The notes beneath the pieces are model-generated. The model did not search any database. It was not told where the DNA came from and saw only the letters and a program-made list of their open reading frames with translations. Positions 37,248 through 45,634 of a stretch of DNA of 64,000 bases are shown here, piece by piece. The position numbers and the translations under genes are program-made. The stretch lies in contig NZ_JAUSCJ010000032.1 in assembly GCF_030651185.1 (NCBI RefSeq), positions 102,479 through 166,478 on the forward strand, in the 5' to 3' direction. Origin of the DNA: Phenylobacterium sp. (GTDB lineage: Bacteria; Pseudomonadota; Alphaproteobacteria; Caulobacterales; Caulobacteraceae). Position 1 is the stretch's first letter, and each line of letters opens with the position of its first letter.

Positions 37248-38354
37248 TCAGCTTCGCCATTTCAGGACGGTGGCCTCCACCGGATTGCGGAACGGACGGC
37301 CTTCCTTGCGGCTGGCGGTCCATTCGCGCTTCAGCTGCTGGTACCACTTGGCCTGGCGGTCGGCGTCGTCGATCCATAGCAGGGAGGGGTCGTAGCGCAG
37401 GCCCTCGTTCTGCAGGTTCACCATGTCGCCGTCCTGGCGCAGGAAGATCCGCGCGCCCCAGGCCACGAAGGGTTTGAGGAAGAAGAAGGCCGGGTGATCG
37501 GACCAGACGATCTGGGTGATCTTGGTCTGGGTCTCGTTGACCGGCGTCAGGCAGGTCAGCGACAACACCTGGCGCTTGCCCACCGTCACATGCTCCCAGC
37601 GCAGGCCGGGGATGGCGAAGGTGATCTCGGTCAGGGGCTCCCCACCCAGGATCGCGTAGGCGCGGCTGTTCTTCGACGGCTCGTGGCGGACCATGGCGAA
37701 TCCCTGCTCGCGGGGCTCGAATTTCTTGGCCTTGTCGTGCTGGCTCTTGGCCGAACGCCACCACCACTGCTGGTGCACATAGGGTCCGTGGGCCGGATCC
37801 ATCAGGCCCACCACCGCGTGGTCGATATGGGCGTCGAACACCATGCGGTCGACAAGCTTGGGCGGCCCGCCGACCACGCCCTCGAACACCGGAGGCGGTT
37901 CGCTGGGCTCGCCGTCGAAGCGCGGATCGGAACTGACCCAGACGAAGACCAGGCCCTGGCTCTCGGCGGCCGGATAGTGGCGCACCCGGATGCGGGAGGT
38001 GTCCATCGCCTGCTCGGCCACCAGGGACGGGATCGCCGTACAGGCCCCGTCGCCGCCGAACCGCCAGCCATGATAGGGGCAGGCCACCACCTCGCGGCCG
38101 TCGGGCTCGGTGGTCAGGGTCCCGGCCGACAGCGGCGCGGCGCGGTGCGGACAGATGTCGCGCATCGCATGCACCGCACCCTTGCGGTCGCGATAGAGGA
38201 GCACCGGTTCGCCCAGCAACTCGTAGCGCTGCAGCTTGCCCGGCTTCAGGTCGCTGGAGAGCGCCGCGAAGTACCAGATGTCGCCCAGGAACCCGCGCCC
38301 GAACTTGGCGTCGGCGAGGGGGGATTTCGCGGTCTTGGTGTCGCCGTCGGCCAT
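37248..38354 (-). CDS. Rieske aromatic-ring-hydroxylating oxygenase, alpha subunit
   Basis: 368 residues from ATG 38354 with AAGGA upstream. The Rieske cluster motif is CPHRAAPLS ... CPYHGWRF, at about residues 70-92. A mononuclear iron site is expected in the region around DAHIDHAVVGLMDPAHGP. The build resembles vanillate demethylase-type or related single-component oxygenases. No reductase gene is adjacent. It lies 17 nt behind the GH13 gene on the same strand. The frame stays open upstream but that is antisense-type readthrough. Confidence 0.9.
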   Translation of the reverse strand: MADGDTKTAKSPLADAKFGRGFLGDIWYFAALSSDLKPGKLQRYELLGEPVLLYRDRKGAVHAMRDICPHRAAPLSAGTLTTEPDGREVVACPYHGWRFGGDGACTAIPSLVAEQAMDTSRIRVRHYPAAESQGLVFVWVSSDPRFDGEPSEPPPVFEGVVGGPPKLVDRMVFDAHIDHAVVGLMDPAHGPYVHQQWWWRSAKSQHDKAKKFEPREQGFAMVRHEPSKNSRAYAILGGEPLTEITFAIPGLRWEHVTVGKRQVLSLTCLTPVNETQTKITQIVWSDHPAFFFLKPFVAWGARIFLRQDGDMVNLQNEGLRYDPSLLWIDDADRQAKWYQQLKREWTASRKEGRPFRNPVEATVLKWRS

Positions 38355-38371
38355 GGGGTCCTTGTAGCGGT

Positions 38372-39973
38372 TCAGGGCCGCCGGATGAAGGCCACGCCGT
38401 AGGGAGCCAACTCGACCCGTCCGCGCGCCGCCTTGGCCTGGATCAAACCGGGCAGGGAAACGGGCTCCCCGGTCAGGCCCGGCTGCTCGAAGACGGCGGG
38501 CTCGGCGCCCATGTTGAACAGGCATAGCACCTGCTCGCCCCCCTGCATCCGCGTGAAGGCCAGCACCTGGCCCGCCGCCGGCGCTATCTCGATCTCGCCC
38601 CGCGTCAGGGCGGGCGAGCTCTTGCGCAGGGCGATGAGGGCCTTGGAGAAGGCGAGGATAGAGTTGGGGTCCGCCGCCTGGGCGGCCACCGTCAGGTCCC
38701 GGTGCTCCGGCGCGCTGGGCAGCCAGGGCTTGGCGCTGGAGAAGCCGAGGTTCTCGCCCGGGGCCCAGGGCATGGGCGTGCGCGAGCCGTCGCGGCCCTT
38801 GGAGATCGGCCAGTAGAGGTCGCCCACCGGATCGCGGATCTCCGTGCGCGTGAGACTCTGGGCCTCGGGCAGGCCCAGCTCCTCGCCCTGATACAGCAGC
38901 GTGGTGCCCTTCAATGACAGCAGGAGCGCCAGCATCAGCCGCGCGATCGCCTCGCCGCCGCCGAACCGGGTGGCGGTGCGCATGATGTCGTGATTGCAGA
39001 AGGAGATGCAGGGCCAGTGGCCGGGATGCCGCGCCAGGGTCTCGAAATGTTCGCGGAAGATCGCGGGGTTCAGCTTGCGGGCGTGCAGCAGCACGAAGGT
39101 GTAGGCCGAGTGCAGCCCCTCTTCCGGCGTGCAATAGGCGCCGCAGCGTTCCTCCTCCTCGGAGAACTCCCCGAACACGAAGCGGTCGCCGTGGCCGTCC
39201 ACCCGGTTGCGGATCTCGTCCAGCAGCGGGATGTTTTCCGGCAGGTTCGAGTCGTTCAGATGGACCTGCATCTCACTGGCGTGGGCCCAGTGGTGGCGGG
39301 TCCGCTCCGGCGCGGGCACGGCGGGATTATCGGTCAGGGTGTCGTCGTGCAGGAAGGTGCCGGCCACATCCAGGCGGAAGCCGTCGATCCCCTTGGCCAG
39401 CCAGAAGTCCAGCACGCGGATGGCGGCCTCCTTGGCGTCGGGATGGCGCCAGTTCAGCTTGGGCTGCTGCCTGAGGAACTTGTGGTGATAGTGCTGCCGA
39501 CGCGCGGGCTGGTAGGCCCAGGCCGGGCCGCCGAACACCGAAAGCCAGTTGTTGGGCGCCGTCCCGTCGTCGGCCGGATCGGCCCAGACGTACCAGCCGG
39601 CCTTTTCCCCCTCGGGGCCGCCGTCGCGGCTCTCGGCGAACCAGGCGTGCTCGTCGGAGGTGTGGGAGAGCACCTCGTCCAGCATCACCTTCAGGCCGCG
39701 CGCATGGGCGGCGTCCACCAGGGCTTCCAGGTCGGCCATGGCGCCGTAGTCGGGATGGACGCCCTCGAAATCGGAGACGTCATAGCCCCAGTCGCGGTTG
39801 GGCGAGGGGTGGACCGGGGACAGCCAGATGGCGTCGACGCCCAGGTCCTTGATGTAGTCCAGCTTGGCCGCGACGCCCGCGAGGTCCCCGTGGCCGTCGC
39901 CGTCGCTATCGAAGAAGCTCCGGACATAGATGTGGTAGACGACCGCGCCCTTCCACCAGGGCGCGGCCGACAC
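38372..39973 (-). CDS. Alpha-glucosidase, GH13 family
   Basis: 533-residue intracellular glucosidase. All GH13 regions are seen: VMLDEVLSHTS (residues about 97-106), GFRLDVAGTF with nucleophile Asp202, FGEFSEEE with acid/base Glu269, and SFCNHDIMR with Asp329. The start PWWKGAVVYHIYVRSF is typical of alpha-glucosidases acting on maltose and short oligosaccharides. The start codon is GTG, 1 nt after the clpP-like stop, so it is coupled to that gene. Confidence 0.93.
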   Translation of the reverse strand: MSAAPWWKGAVVYHIYVRSFFDSDGDGHGDLAGVAAKLDYIKDLGVDAIWLSPVHPSPNRDWGYDVSDFEGVHPDYGAMADLEALVDAAHARGLKVMLDEVLSHTSDEHAWFAESRDGGPEGEKAGWYVWADPADDGTAPNNWLSVFGGPAWAYQPARRQHYHHKFLRQQPKLNWRHPDAKEAAIRVLDFWLAKGIDGFRLDVAGTFLHDDTLTDNPAVPAPERTRHHWAHASEMQVHLNDSNLPENIPLLDEIRNRVDGHGDRFVFGEFSEEEERCGAYCTPEEGLHSAYTFVLLHARKLNPAIFREHFETLARHPGHWPCISFCNHDIMRTATRFGGGEAIARLMLALLLSLKGTTLLYQGEELGLPEAQSLTRTEIRDPVGDLYWPISKGRDGSRTPMPWAPGENLGFSSAKPWLPSAPEHRDLTVAAQAADPNSILAFSKALIALRKSSPALTRGEIEIAPAAGQVLAFTRMQGGEQVLCLFNMGAEPAVFEQPGLTGEPVSLPGLIQAKAARGRVELAPYGVAFIRRP

Positions 39974-39974
39974 C

Positions 39975-40586
39975 TTAAGCCTCGTCCGCGCGGCTGATTA
40001 TGCGGGAGACGATGCCGTATTCCTTGGCCTTCTCCGCGCCCATCCAGAAGTTCCGGATTGTGTCCTTGACCACCTTCTCATAGGTCTGGCCGGTCTCGCG
40101 CGCGATCATGCGGTTGACCCGCTCACGCATCTTCACGATCTCCTCGGCCTCGATCTCGATGTCCGAGGCCTGGCCGCGCACGCCGCCCGAGGGCTGGTGC
40201 AGCAGGAAGCGGGTGTTGGGCAGGCAGAGCCGGTTTTCCTTCGGCGCGCCCAGATAGATATGGGCGCCGGCGCTGGCGACCCAGCCGGTGCCGATCATCT
40301 TCACCTTGGGACCGCAGAAAGTGATCATGTCGTGGATGGTGTCGCCGCTCTCGACGTGGCCGCCGGGGGAATTGACGATCACCCGGATGTCGGCGTCGCT
40401 GTCGTTGGACAGGGCCAGCAGCTGGGCGGTGACCCGCTCGGCCAGCCGCATGTCGATCTCGCCGAAGATCAGGACCGTGCGGGACTTGTAGAGCCCGTTC
40501 TGCACCGGGCCCGCCGTCATCGGCATGTCGGGCTTGCGGGCGCCGTCTTCGCCCTCTTCGTCTTCGTCCAACCGCCAATTGCGCAT
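39975..40586 (-). CDS. ClpP-like protease subunit, catalytic Asp replaced
   Basis: 203 residues from ATG 40586. The ClpP core is present: [37 protein letters not shown], catalytic Ser105 in [14 protein letters not shown], and His130 in [14 protein letters not shown]. Where normal ClpP has the third catalytic residue (Asp171 of E. coli), the aligned segment reads KDTIRNFWM, giving Asn179. An acidic N-terminal stretch EDEEGED replaces the usual one. It is probably an inactive or altered paralog. It leads into the GH13 gene. Confidence 0.88.
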   Translation of the reverse strand: MRNWRLDEDEEGEDGARKPDMPMTAGPVQNGLYKSRTVLIFGEIDMRLAERVTAQLLALSNDSDADIRVIVNSPGGHVESGDTIHDMITFCGPKVKMIGTGWVASAGAHIYLGAPKENRLCLPNTRFLLHQPSGGVRGQASDIEIEAEEIVKMRERVNRMIARETGQTYEKVVKDTIRNFWMGAEKAKEYGIVSRIISRADEA

Positions 40587-40719
40587 TAAGTCGTCTCCAG
40601 GTCTCGAGTTGGACGGAACGTGCGTTGCGCCGCAACGGATCGCAAGGTCTGCAGGGTTAACCGACGGGGTTTTTGTTGGGGTTTTCGGGATTTGGGGCCC
40701 GATGCCACACCCTTTCAAT

Positions 40720-40844
40720 CGTCATCCTCGGGCTTGTCCCGAGGATCCATAAACACCGCGCCTGCGGAATAGCGCGAACGGCGCCGCTACGGGCCCCCTC
40801 GACCACGGAGATCATGGATCCTCGGGACAAGCCCGAGGATGACG
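40720..40844. repeat. 125-nt palindromic repeat, family B, copy 1
   Basis: Perfect 31-bp terminal inverted repeat (CGTCATCCTCGGGCTTGTCC at the left, its complement at the right). The core contains AACGGCGCCGCTACGG. A second 125-nt copy lies at 51737-51861. It ends 19 nt from the M20 peptidase stop. Confidence 0.9.
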
Positions 40845-40863
40845 GTCTGAGACCGGGATTTGC

Positions 40864-42342
40864 CTACCGCGCCGCCGTGGCGATCAGCCGGGCGTAGAAC
40901 TGCACACACTGCTCCAGGTTCGCCAGGGACAGGTGCTCGTTGGTGCCGTGGATCATGGTGGTGTCGGCCAGCGAGAAGGTCATCGGCTGGAAGCGGTAGA
41001 CGTCCTTGGCCACCGGAGCGAGGTAGCGGCTGTCGGTGCCGGCCGTCACCAGGCCCGGCGCGACCGGCGCCTTGGCCAGGTCCCCGGCGACGGCGGCGAT
41101 GGTCTTCCAGCCCAGCGAGCTGGTCGACGACACCGGTGACGGCTCATCGGGGCTCTTCACCCAGGTCAGGTCGACGGCGAGATCCCCCACCGCCGCCTTG
41201 GCCCTGGCCATCACGTCCTTCGAGGTGTCGCCGGGGGCGATGCGATAGTTGATCCAGGCCGTGGCGTCCTGCGGCAGGACGTTTTCCTTGGGGCTGCCCT
41301 TCAGCATGGTGGGCGCGATGGTGGTGTGCAGCAGGGCCGCGCCCGACGGGGTCGCGGCGACCTGGGAGACGATCAGCGAACTGAACAGCCAGCTGTTGGC
41401 CACCGCCATCTTGATCGGCGCCGGGCCATCGGGGGCCAGGCTTACGAGCATGGCCGCGCCAGGGCCGGAGAACTTCATCGGGAACGGGTGCTCAGCGATG
41501 GCGGCTACCGCCTTGGCCAGGGTCACCACCCCGCCGCCGTCCTTGGGCGGGGCCGACGAGTGGCCGCCGGCCGCGCGGGCCGTGACCTTCAGGGTCGCAT
41601 AGCCCTTCTCGGCCAGGCCGATCAGCGCCACCGGCCCGCCGGTGATGGGGTTGTCGGAGATCACCGCCTGGCCCTCGTCCAGCACGAACTCGGCGCGGAT
41701 GCCCTTGGCCTTCATCCAGGCCGCCGCGGCCCGCGCGCCCTCGCCGCGCACCTCCTCGTCGTGGCTGGAGATGATCATCACCGTGCGGCGGGGCGCAAAG
41801 CCCTGGTTGGCCAGTATCTCGGCGCCCTCGAACAGGGTCACCAGCGAGCCCTTGTCGTCGATGGCCCCGCGCCCCCAGACCGCGCCCTCGGCGATCGCCC
41901 CGGAGAACGGCGGATGCTTCCAGTCGGCCTCGGTGCCCGGCGTCACCGGCACGACGTCCTGGTGGGCCATCAGCACGATGGGGGCCAGGGCGGCGTCAGA
42001 CCCCTTCCAGGTGTAGATCAGGGTGTGACCGGCCACGACCTCGCGGCTCATGGCGGCGTGGGCGGCGGGATAGGTCGCGGCAAGCCAGGCGTGTAGCCGG
42101 TCCCACTCGGCGGGCTGGTCGTCGGCCCTGTCCTGGTGGCTGATGGTCTGGATCTGGATGGCCTGCGACAGATGCAGGGCGGCCAGCGCCCGGTCCACGG
42201 TCACCGCCGGCGCCAGTTTCACGCTGGAGAGATCGGCCGCCGCCGGCGCCTTGAAGGTCGCGGTCCGCACCGCGACGACGGCCACCAGCAGAACCACGGC
42301 CCCGCCCAGGCCCAGGCCGATCTTCGCCAAGCTTTTCATCAT
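40864..42342 (-). CDS. M20-family metallopeptidase (carboxypeptidase S-like)
   Basis: 492 residues with an N-terminal hydrophobic helix (about 8-27, LGGAVVLLVAVVAVR), suggesting export or membrane anchoring. Zinc-site motifs include IVLMAHQDVVPVTPG (His, Asp), WGRGAIDDKGSL (Asp), and SSHDEEVRGEGA (Glu pair). The dimerisation domain follows (KGYATLKVTARAAGGHSSAP). It hydrolyses peptides or acylated amino acids. Divergent from the extensin-like gene. Confidence 0.93.
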   Translation of the reverse strand: MMKSLAKIGLGLGGAVVLLVAVVAVRTATFKAPAAADLSSVKLAPAVTVDRALAALHLSQAIQIQTISHQDRADDQPAEWDRLHAWLAATYPAAHAAMSREVVAGHTLIYTWKGSDAALAPIVLMAHQDVVPVTPGTEADWKHPPFSGAIAEGAVWGRGAIDDKGSLVTLFEGAEILANQGFAPRRTVMIISSHDEEVRGEGARAAAAWMKAKGIRAEFVLDEGQAVISDNPITGGPVALIGLAEKGYATLKVTARAAGGHSSAPPKDGGGVVTLAKAVAAIAEHPFPMKFSGPGAAMLVSLAPDGPAPIKMAVANSWLFSSLIVSQVAATPSGAALLHTTIAPTMLKGSPKENVLPQDATAWINYRIAPGDTSKDVMARAKAAVGDLAVDLTWVKSPDEPSPVSSTSSLGWKTIAAVAGDLAKAPVAPGLVTAGTDSRYLAPVAKDVYRFQPMTFSLADTTMIHGTNEHLSLANLEQCVQFYARLIATAAR

Positions 42343-42439
42343 CCCGCCCCCAAGTGATGCCAGAGCCTAGGCCGTTGTCGCCACGGGAGGAAAGGGGCGT
42401 TCGCGGGCAACCATGACGAAGCTTCACCGTTAGTCCCCC

Positions 42440-43192
42440 ATGGCCTACCGCGCGCCCCGCCATCCCCACATCGAGAAACATGCCCGCCACCAGACCATCA
42501 TGGCCCGGGTCGTGGGGCTGGTGCTGATCTGGGGCATCGTCGGCATCATGGCGTTGCTGGCCGAACGCAGCATTCCGGCCCAGCACCTGCCCTGGAAGAC
42601 GCTCAGCGTCATCGATCCCGTCGGCGTGGCCACCAAGGCCAAGGCCGCCCGCACCGGCGAGGACAACGCCGCCTGCCGCGCGGTGCTGACCCAGGGCGGC
42701 ATCTCCTTTGCGGAGGTGCAGGAGGTCTCCGCCGACGGCATGTGCCAGGTGCGCGACGCCGTCCGGTTCACCGGCGGCATGGCTCCGCTCAGGCCCGCCG
42801 ATATCTCCATGAGCTGCAAGGAGGCCCTGGCCGTCAGCATCTGGGAGCGCCAGGTCGTGCAGCCCGCCGCCTTCGAGATCCTGGGGGAAGCCGTGGTCGC
42901 CATCGACAACTACGGCTCCTATGCCTGCCGCCGCATCTACGGTCAGGCCGAGGGCCCGATCAGCGAACACGCCAGCGCCAACGCCCTGGATGTGGCCGGC
43001 TTCCGCCTGGCCAATGGCGAGACCATCAGTGTACTGAAGGACTGGAACGATCCGGGTCCGAAGGGCCGCTTCCTGCACCGCGTCCGCGACGACGCCTGCC
43101 GCGTCTTCATCACCGTGCTGTCCCCCGACTACAACGCCGCCCACGCCAACCACCTGCACCTGGACATGGGCGGCGGGGCGCTGTGCCGGTGA
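42440..43192 (+). CDS. Extensin-like (C-terminal domain) exported protein
   Basis: 250 residues. A transmembrane or uncleaved signal helix lies at about 22-45 (VVGLVLIWGIVGIMALLA). The extensin-like domain shows GGMAPLRPADISMSCKEALA, then SEHASANALDVAGFRLANGE and the end HANHLHLDMGGG. The conserved His and Asp pairs resemble LAS metallopeptidases, which act on peptidoglycan in the periplasm. Function not proven. Confidence 0.88.
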   Translation: MAYRAPRHPHIEKHARHQTIMARVVGLVLIWGIVGIMALLAERSIPAQHLPWKTLSVIDPVGVATKAKAARTGEDNAACRAVLTQGGISFAEVQEVSADGMCQVRDAVRFTGGMAPLRPADISMSCKEALAVSIWERQVVQPAAFEILGEAVVAIDNYGSYACRRIYGQAEGPISEHASANALDVAGFRLANGETISVLKDWNDPGPKGRFLHRVRDDACRVFITVLSPDYNAAHANHLHLDMGGGALCR

Positions 43193-43289
43193 GGTCCGGC
43201 TTCGGAACAAACGGGCATTAACACAAAATTCACCATGGTTAACAGACGGAACCGAAAGTGAACGAACCGAGTCCGAATCGGAGTCGGGG

Positions 43290-43434
43290 CTTTTCCTCCC
43301 CTGTCGCGAAGCGAACGGGGGAGGGGGGCCGCGCCGCAGGCGTGGTGGAGGGGGCGAGACCGGGCGTCGAGCTTGAGGCCGCCCCCTCCACCGGCTGCGC
43401 CGGTCCCCCTCCCCCATAAATGGGGGAGGAAAAA
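43290..43434. repeat. GC-rich inverted repeat, family C
   Basis: Ends TTTTCCTCCCCT and TGGGGGAGGAAAA, with inner GGGGAGGGGGGCCGCGCCG and its complement CGGCTGCGCCGGTCCCCCTC. It ends directly at the aroG stop codon and may be its terminator. Confidence 0.8.
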
Positions 43435-44520
43435 TCAGGCCATTGTCGTCTCGCGCGGACCCGCCGCCGTCACCCGCCGGCGCGCCCGAACCCCTTCGGC
43501 CAGCCGCTCCAGCACCGCCACGGACGTATCCCAGTCGATGCAGCCGTCGGTGATGCTCTGGCCGTAGACGAGGGGGCGCCCGGCCACGAGGTCCTGGCGG
43601 CCGGCCTCGATGTGGCTTTCTACCATGACGCCGATGATCCGCCGTTCACCGGCGGCCAGTTGCCGGGCGACATCGTCCATCACCTTGGGCTGGTTGGCGG
43701 GGTCCTTGGACGAGTTGGCGTGGCTGGCGTCGATCATGATCGACGGGCGCAGGCCCGACGTCTCGATGACGGCTGCGGCCGCCGCCACGCTGGCCGCGTC
43801 ATAGTTGGTGGTGGTCCCGCCGCGCAGCACGACGTGGCAGTCCTCATTGCCGGTGGTGGCGGCGATGGCCGAGCGGCCGTCCTTGCTCACCGCCAGGAAA
43901 TGATGCGGCTGGCTGGCGGCCTTGCAGGCGTCCACGGCGATCTTCACGTCGCCGCCGGTGCCGTTCTTGAATCCGACGGGGCAGGATAGCCCCGAGGCCA
44001 TCTCGCGGTGGATCTGGCTCTCGGTGGTCCGCGCCCCGATCGCCCCCCAGCCCACCAGGTCGGCCAGGTACTGGGGCGTGATCACGTCCAGGAACTCCAC
44101 CGCCGCCGGCAGCCCCATGTCGTTGATGTCCAGCAGCAGGCCGCGGGCCAGCCGCAGGCCCTCATTGATGGCGAAGGTCCCGTCCAGATAGGGATCGTTG
44201 ATCAGCCCCTTCCACCCGACCGTGGTCCGGGGCTTCTCGAAATAGACCCGCATCAGGATTTCCAGCTCGCCGCCGAACCGCTGCCGCTGCTTCAGCAGCC
44301 GGCCGGCATAGTCCATGGCCGCCTCCGGATCGTGGATCGAGCAGGGGCCGATCACCACGGCCAGCCGGTCGTCCTGGCCGTGCAGGATGGCGTGCAGGGC
44401 GTGGCGGGCGGCGGTCACCGTCACGCTGGCGGCGGGCGTGCGGGCGAACTCGGCCATCACCTGGGAGGGCGGGCTGAGCTCGGTGAGGCTGGCGATGCGA
44501 AGGTCGTCGGTGCTGGACAT
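43435..44520 (-). CDS. aroG: 3-deoxy-7-phosphoheptulonate synthase (DAHP synthase), class I
   Basis: First step of the shikimate pathway: phosphoenolpyruvate plus erythrose 4-phosphate to DAHP. 361 residues. Motifs include VVIGPCSIHDPEAAMDYAGR, YFEKPRTTVGWKGLINDP, GLSCPVGFKNGTGG, and metal ligands in IMIDASHANSSKDP. Three isoforms occur in enterobacteria; which feedback class this is cannot be told. Upstream is a complete transcription attenuator (leader peptide 44611-44688, terminator 44559-44585), so its expression is probably controlled by aromatic-aminoacyl-tRNA supply. Confidence 0.96.
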   Translation of the reverse strand: MSSTDDLRIASLTELSPPSQVMAEFARTPAASVTVTAARHALHAILHGQDDRLAVVIGPCSIHDPEAAMDYAGRLLKQRQRFGGELEILMRVYFEKPRTTVGWKGLINDPYLDGTFAINEGLRLARGLLLDINDMGLPAAVEFLDVITPQYLADLVGWGAIGARTTESQIHREMASGLSCPVGFKNGTGGDVKIAVDACKAASQPHHFLAVSKDGRSAIAATTGNEDCHVVLRGGTTTNYDAASVAAAAAVIETSGLRPSIMIDASHANSSKDPANQPKVMDDVARQLAAGERRIIGVMVESHIEAGRQDLVAGRPLVYGQSITDGCIDWDTSVAVLERLAEGVRARRRVTAAGPRETTMA

Positions 44521-44558
44521 GGGGATCTCCGGGTCGGGGAGGTCACCGTGGCGGGCAT

Positions 44559-44585
44559 AAAAAAACCGCCAGGGTGACTGGCGGT
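44559..44585 (-). terminator. Attenuator terminator hairpin upstream of aroG
   Basis: On the minus strand, an 8-bp perfect stem ACCGCCAG (44578-44585) / CTGGCGGT (44565-44572) with loop TCACC, followed by a U-run (plus-strand A's 44559-44564). It lies 38 nt before the aroG start. Confidence 0.9.
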
Positions 44586-44676
44586 GGGTGGGTGCTTGTC
44601 TAGGACGCTGTCACGTCAAGCCAAGTCCTTCCTCCGCCAGGGGCGTCGGAAAGCTAAAATACCAGGTGCTGGCGGC
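44565..44676 (-). promoter_or_regulatory. Four-arm attenuator (aromatic amino acid) of aroG
   Basis: Four arms in transcription order: arm 1 GCCGCCAG (44669-44676), arm 2 CTGGCGG (44634-44640), arm 3 ACCGCCAG (44578-44585), arm 4 CTGGCGGT (44565-44572). Arms 1:2 and 3:4 can pair, and 2:3 is an exclusive alternative. Trp-Tyr-Phe-Ser-Phe codons (44650-44664) lie between arms 1 and 2. If the ribosome stalls there, arm 1 is masked, arm 2:3 forms, and aroG is transcribed. If it reads on, it covers arm 2 and 3:4 terminates. This is the classic trp-type logic. Confidence 0.85.
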
Positions 44677-44688
44677 GAGGCGGGTCAT
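44611..44688 (-). CDS. Leader peptide for aroG attenuation
   Basis: 25-codon open frame, MTRLAASTWYFSFPTPLAEE followed by GLGLT, ending TGA at 44611. The WYFSF stretch (TGG TAT TTT AGC TTT) contains all three aromatic residues and sits in the position expected for ribosome stalling. A longer form begins at 44727 (MTPISSWCIG), adding a further Trp, but it has no well-spaced ribosome site. The ribosome site of the short form is also weak. Too short for normal gene calling. Confidence 0.8.
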   Translation of the reverse strand: MTRLAASTWYFSFPTPLAEEGLGLT

Positions 44689-44730
44689 GACGGTAAAGCC
44701 GATACACCAGGACGAAATCGGAGTCATCCC

Positions 44731-45633
44731 TTGAGCGCCCCCGTCCGAAACGCCACTGTCGGGGTACCGCCCGCCGAGGTCGAGATCAGTGAGGCCCTGG
44801 TCCGCGCCCTGCTGGCCGCCCAGCACCCCGACCTCGCCCACCTGCCGATCACGCTCGCCGCCTCGGGCTGGGACAATGACATGTTCCGGCTGGGGGACGA
44901 CCTGGCCGTGCGGATGCCGCGTCGCCTCGCCGGGCTGGCGCTGTTGCGGAACGAGCAGCGGTGGTTGCCGACCTTGCCGCGCCTGCCCCTGCCGATCCCC
45001 ACGCCCCTGCGGTTGGGCGTCCCCGGCGAGGGCTATCCCTGGCCCTGGAGCGTGCTGCCCTGGATGCCCGGCGGCCCGGCCGACCTCGATCCCCTGGCCG
45101 CCCACCAGGCGCTGGTGTTGGCCGGGTTCCTCAAGGCCTTGCACCAGCCGGCGCCCGCGCAGGCGCCTCACAATCCCCACCGCGGCGTTCCCCTGGCCGA
45201 GCGGCTGGGCTACCTGACCCCCCGCATCGACCGGCTGGCGGCGGAGACCGGCTTCATCACCCCACGTGTCCGCGAGGTCTGGAACCGGGCGCTCGCCACC
45301 CCTATCGACGTCGCGCCCACCTGGCTGCACGGTGACCCGCACGCGCGCAATGTGCTGTCGCAGGATGGCCGGCTCACCGCCGTCATCGACTGGGGCGACC
45401 TGTGCGCCGGCGACCGCGCCACCGACCTCTCCAGCCTCTGGATGCTGCTGCCCGACCGCGAGGCCCGCCACGCCGCCATGGCCGCCTACCACGCCACCGA
45501 CGCCACCTGGGCGCGGGCGGCCGGCTGGGCGGTGAACTACGCCGTGGTCCTCGTCGACGCCGGCCGGGTCAACGATGCGCGGCTGCTGGCGATGGGGGCG
45601 AAGACCTTCGCGATGGTGGAGGCGGGGGACTAA
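44731..45633 (+). CDS. Aminoglycoside phosphotransferase-family kinase
   Basis: 300 residues from TTG 44731 (GGAG 8 nt upstream). Kinase-like fold: DNDMFRLGDDLAVRMPRR near the N-terminus supplies the ATP-binding strand, and TWLHGDPHARNVLSQDGRLT contains the Asp/Asn catalytic loop, with AVIDWGDLCAGDRATDL as the metal-binding Asp. Members phosphorylate small molecules or antibiotics; the substrate is unknown. It is divergent from the aroG leader, so promoters overlap in 44689-44730. Confidence 0.9.
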   Translation: MSAPVRNATVGVPPAEVEISEALVRALLAAQHPDLAHLPITLAASGWDNDMFRLGDDLAVRMPRRLAGLALLRNEQRWLPTLPRLPLPIPTPLRLGVPGEGYPWPWSVLPWMPGGPADLDPLAAHQALVLAGFLKALHQPAPAQAPHNPHRGVPLAERLGYLTPRIDRLAAETGFITPRVREVWNRALATPIDVAPTWLHGDPHARNVLSQDGRLTAVIDWGDLCAGDRATDLSSLWMLLPDREARHAAMAAYHATDATWARAAGWAVNYAVVLVDAGRVNDARLLAMGAKTFAMVEAGD

Positions 45634-45634
45634 C

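Noticed and set aside
38355..39134. Upstream extension of the Rieske gene
   Set aside because: The extra residues are a frame-shifted reading of the GH13 gene; the ATG at 38354 has a good ribosome site.
44689..44727. Longer start of the aroG leader peptide
   Set aside because: AAGGG lies immediately against this ATG with no proper spacing; the short form already holds the aromatic codons between arms. It stays possible.
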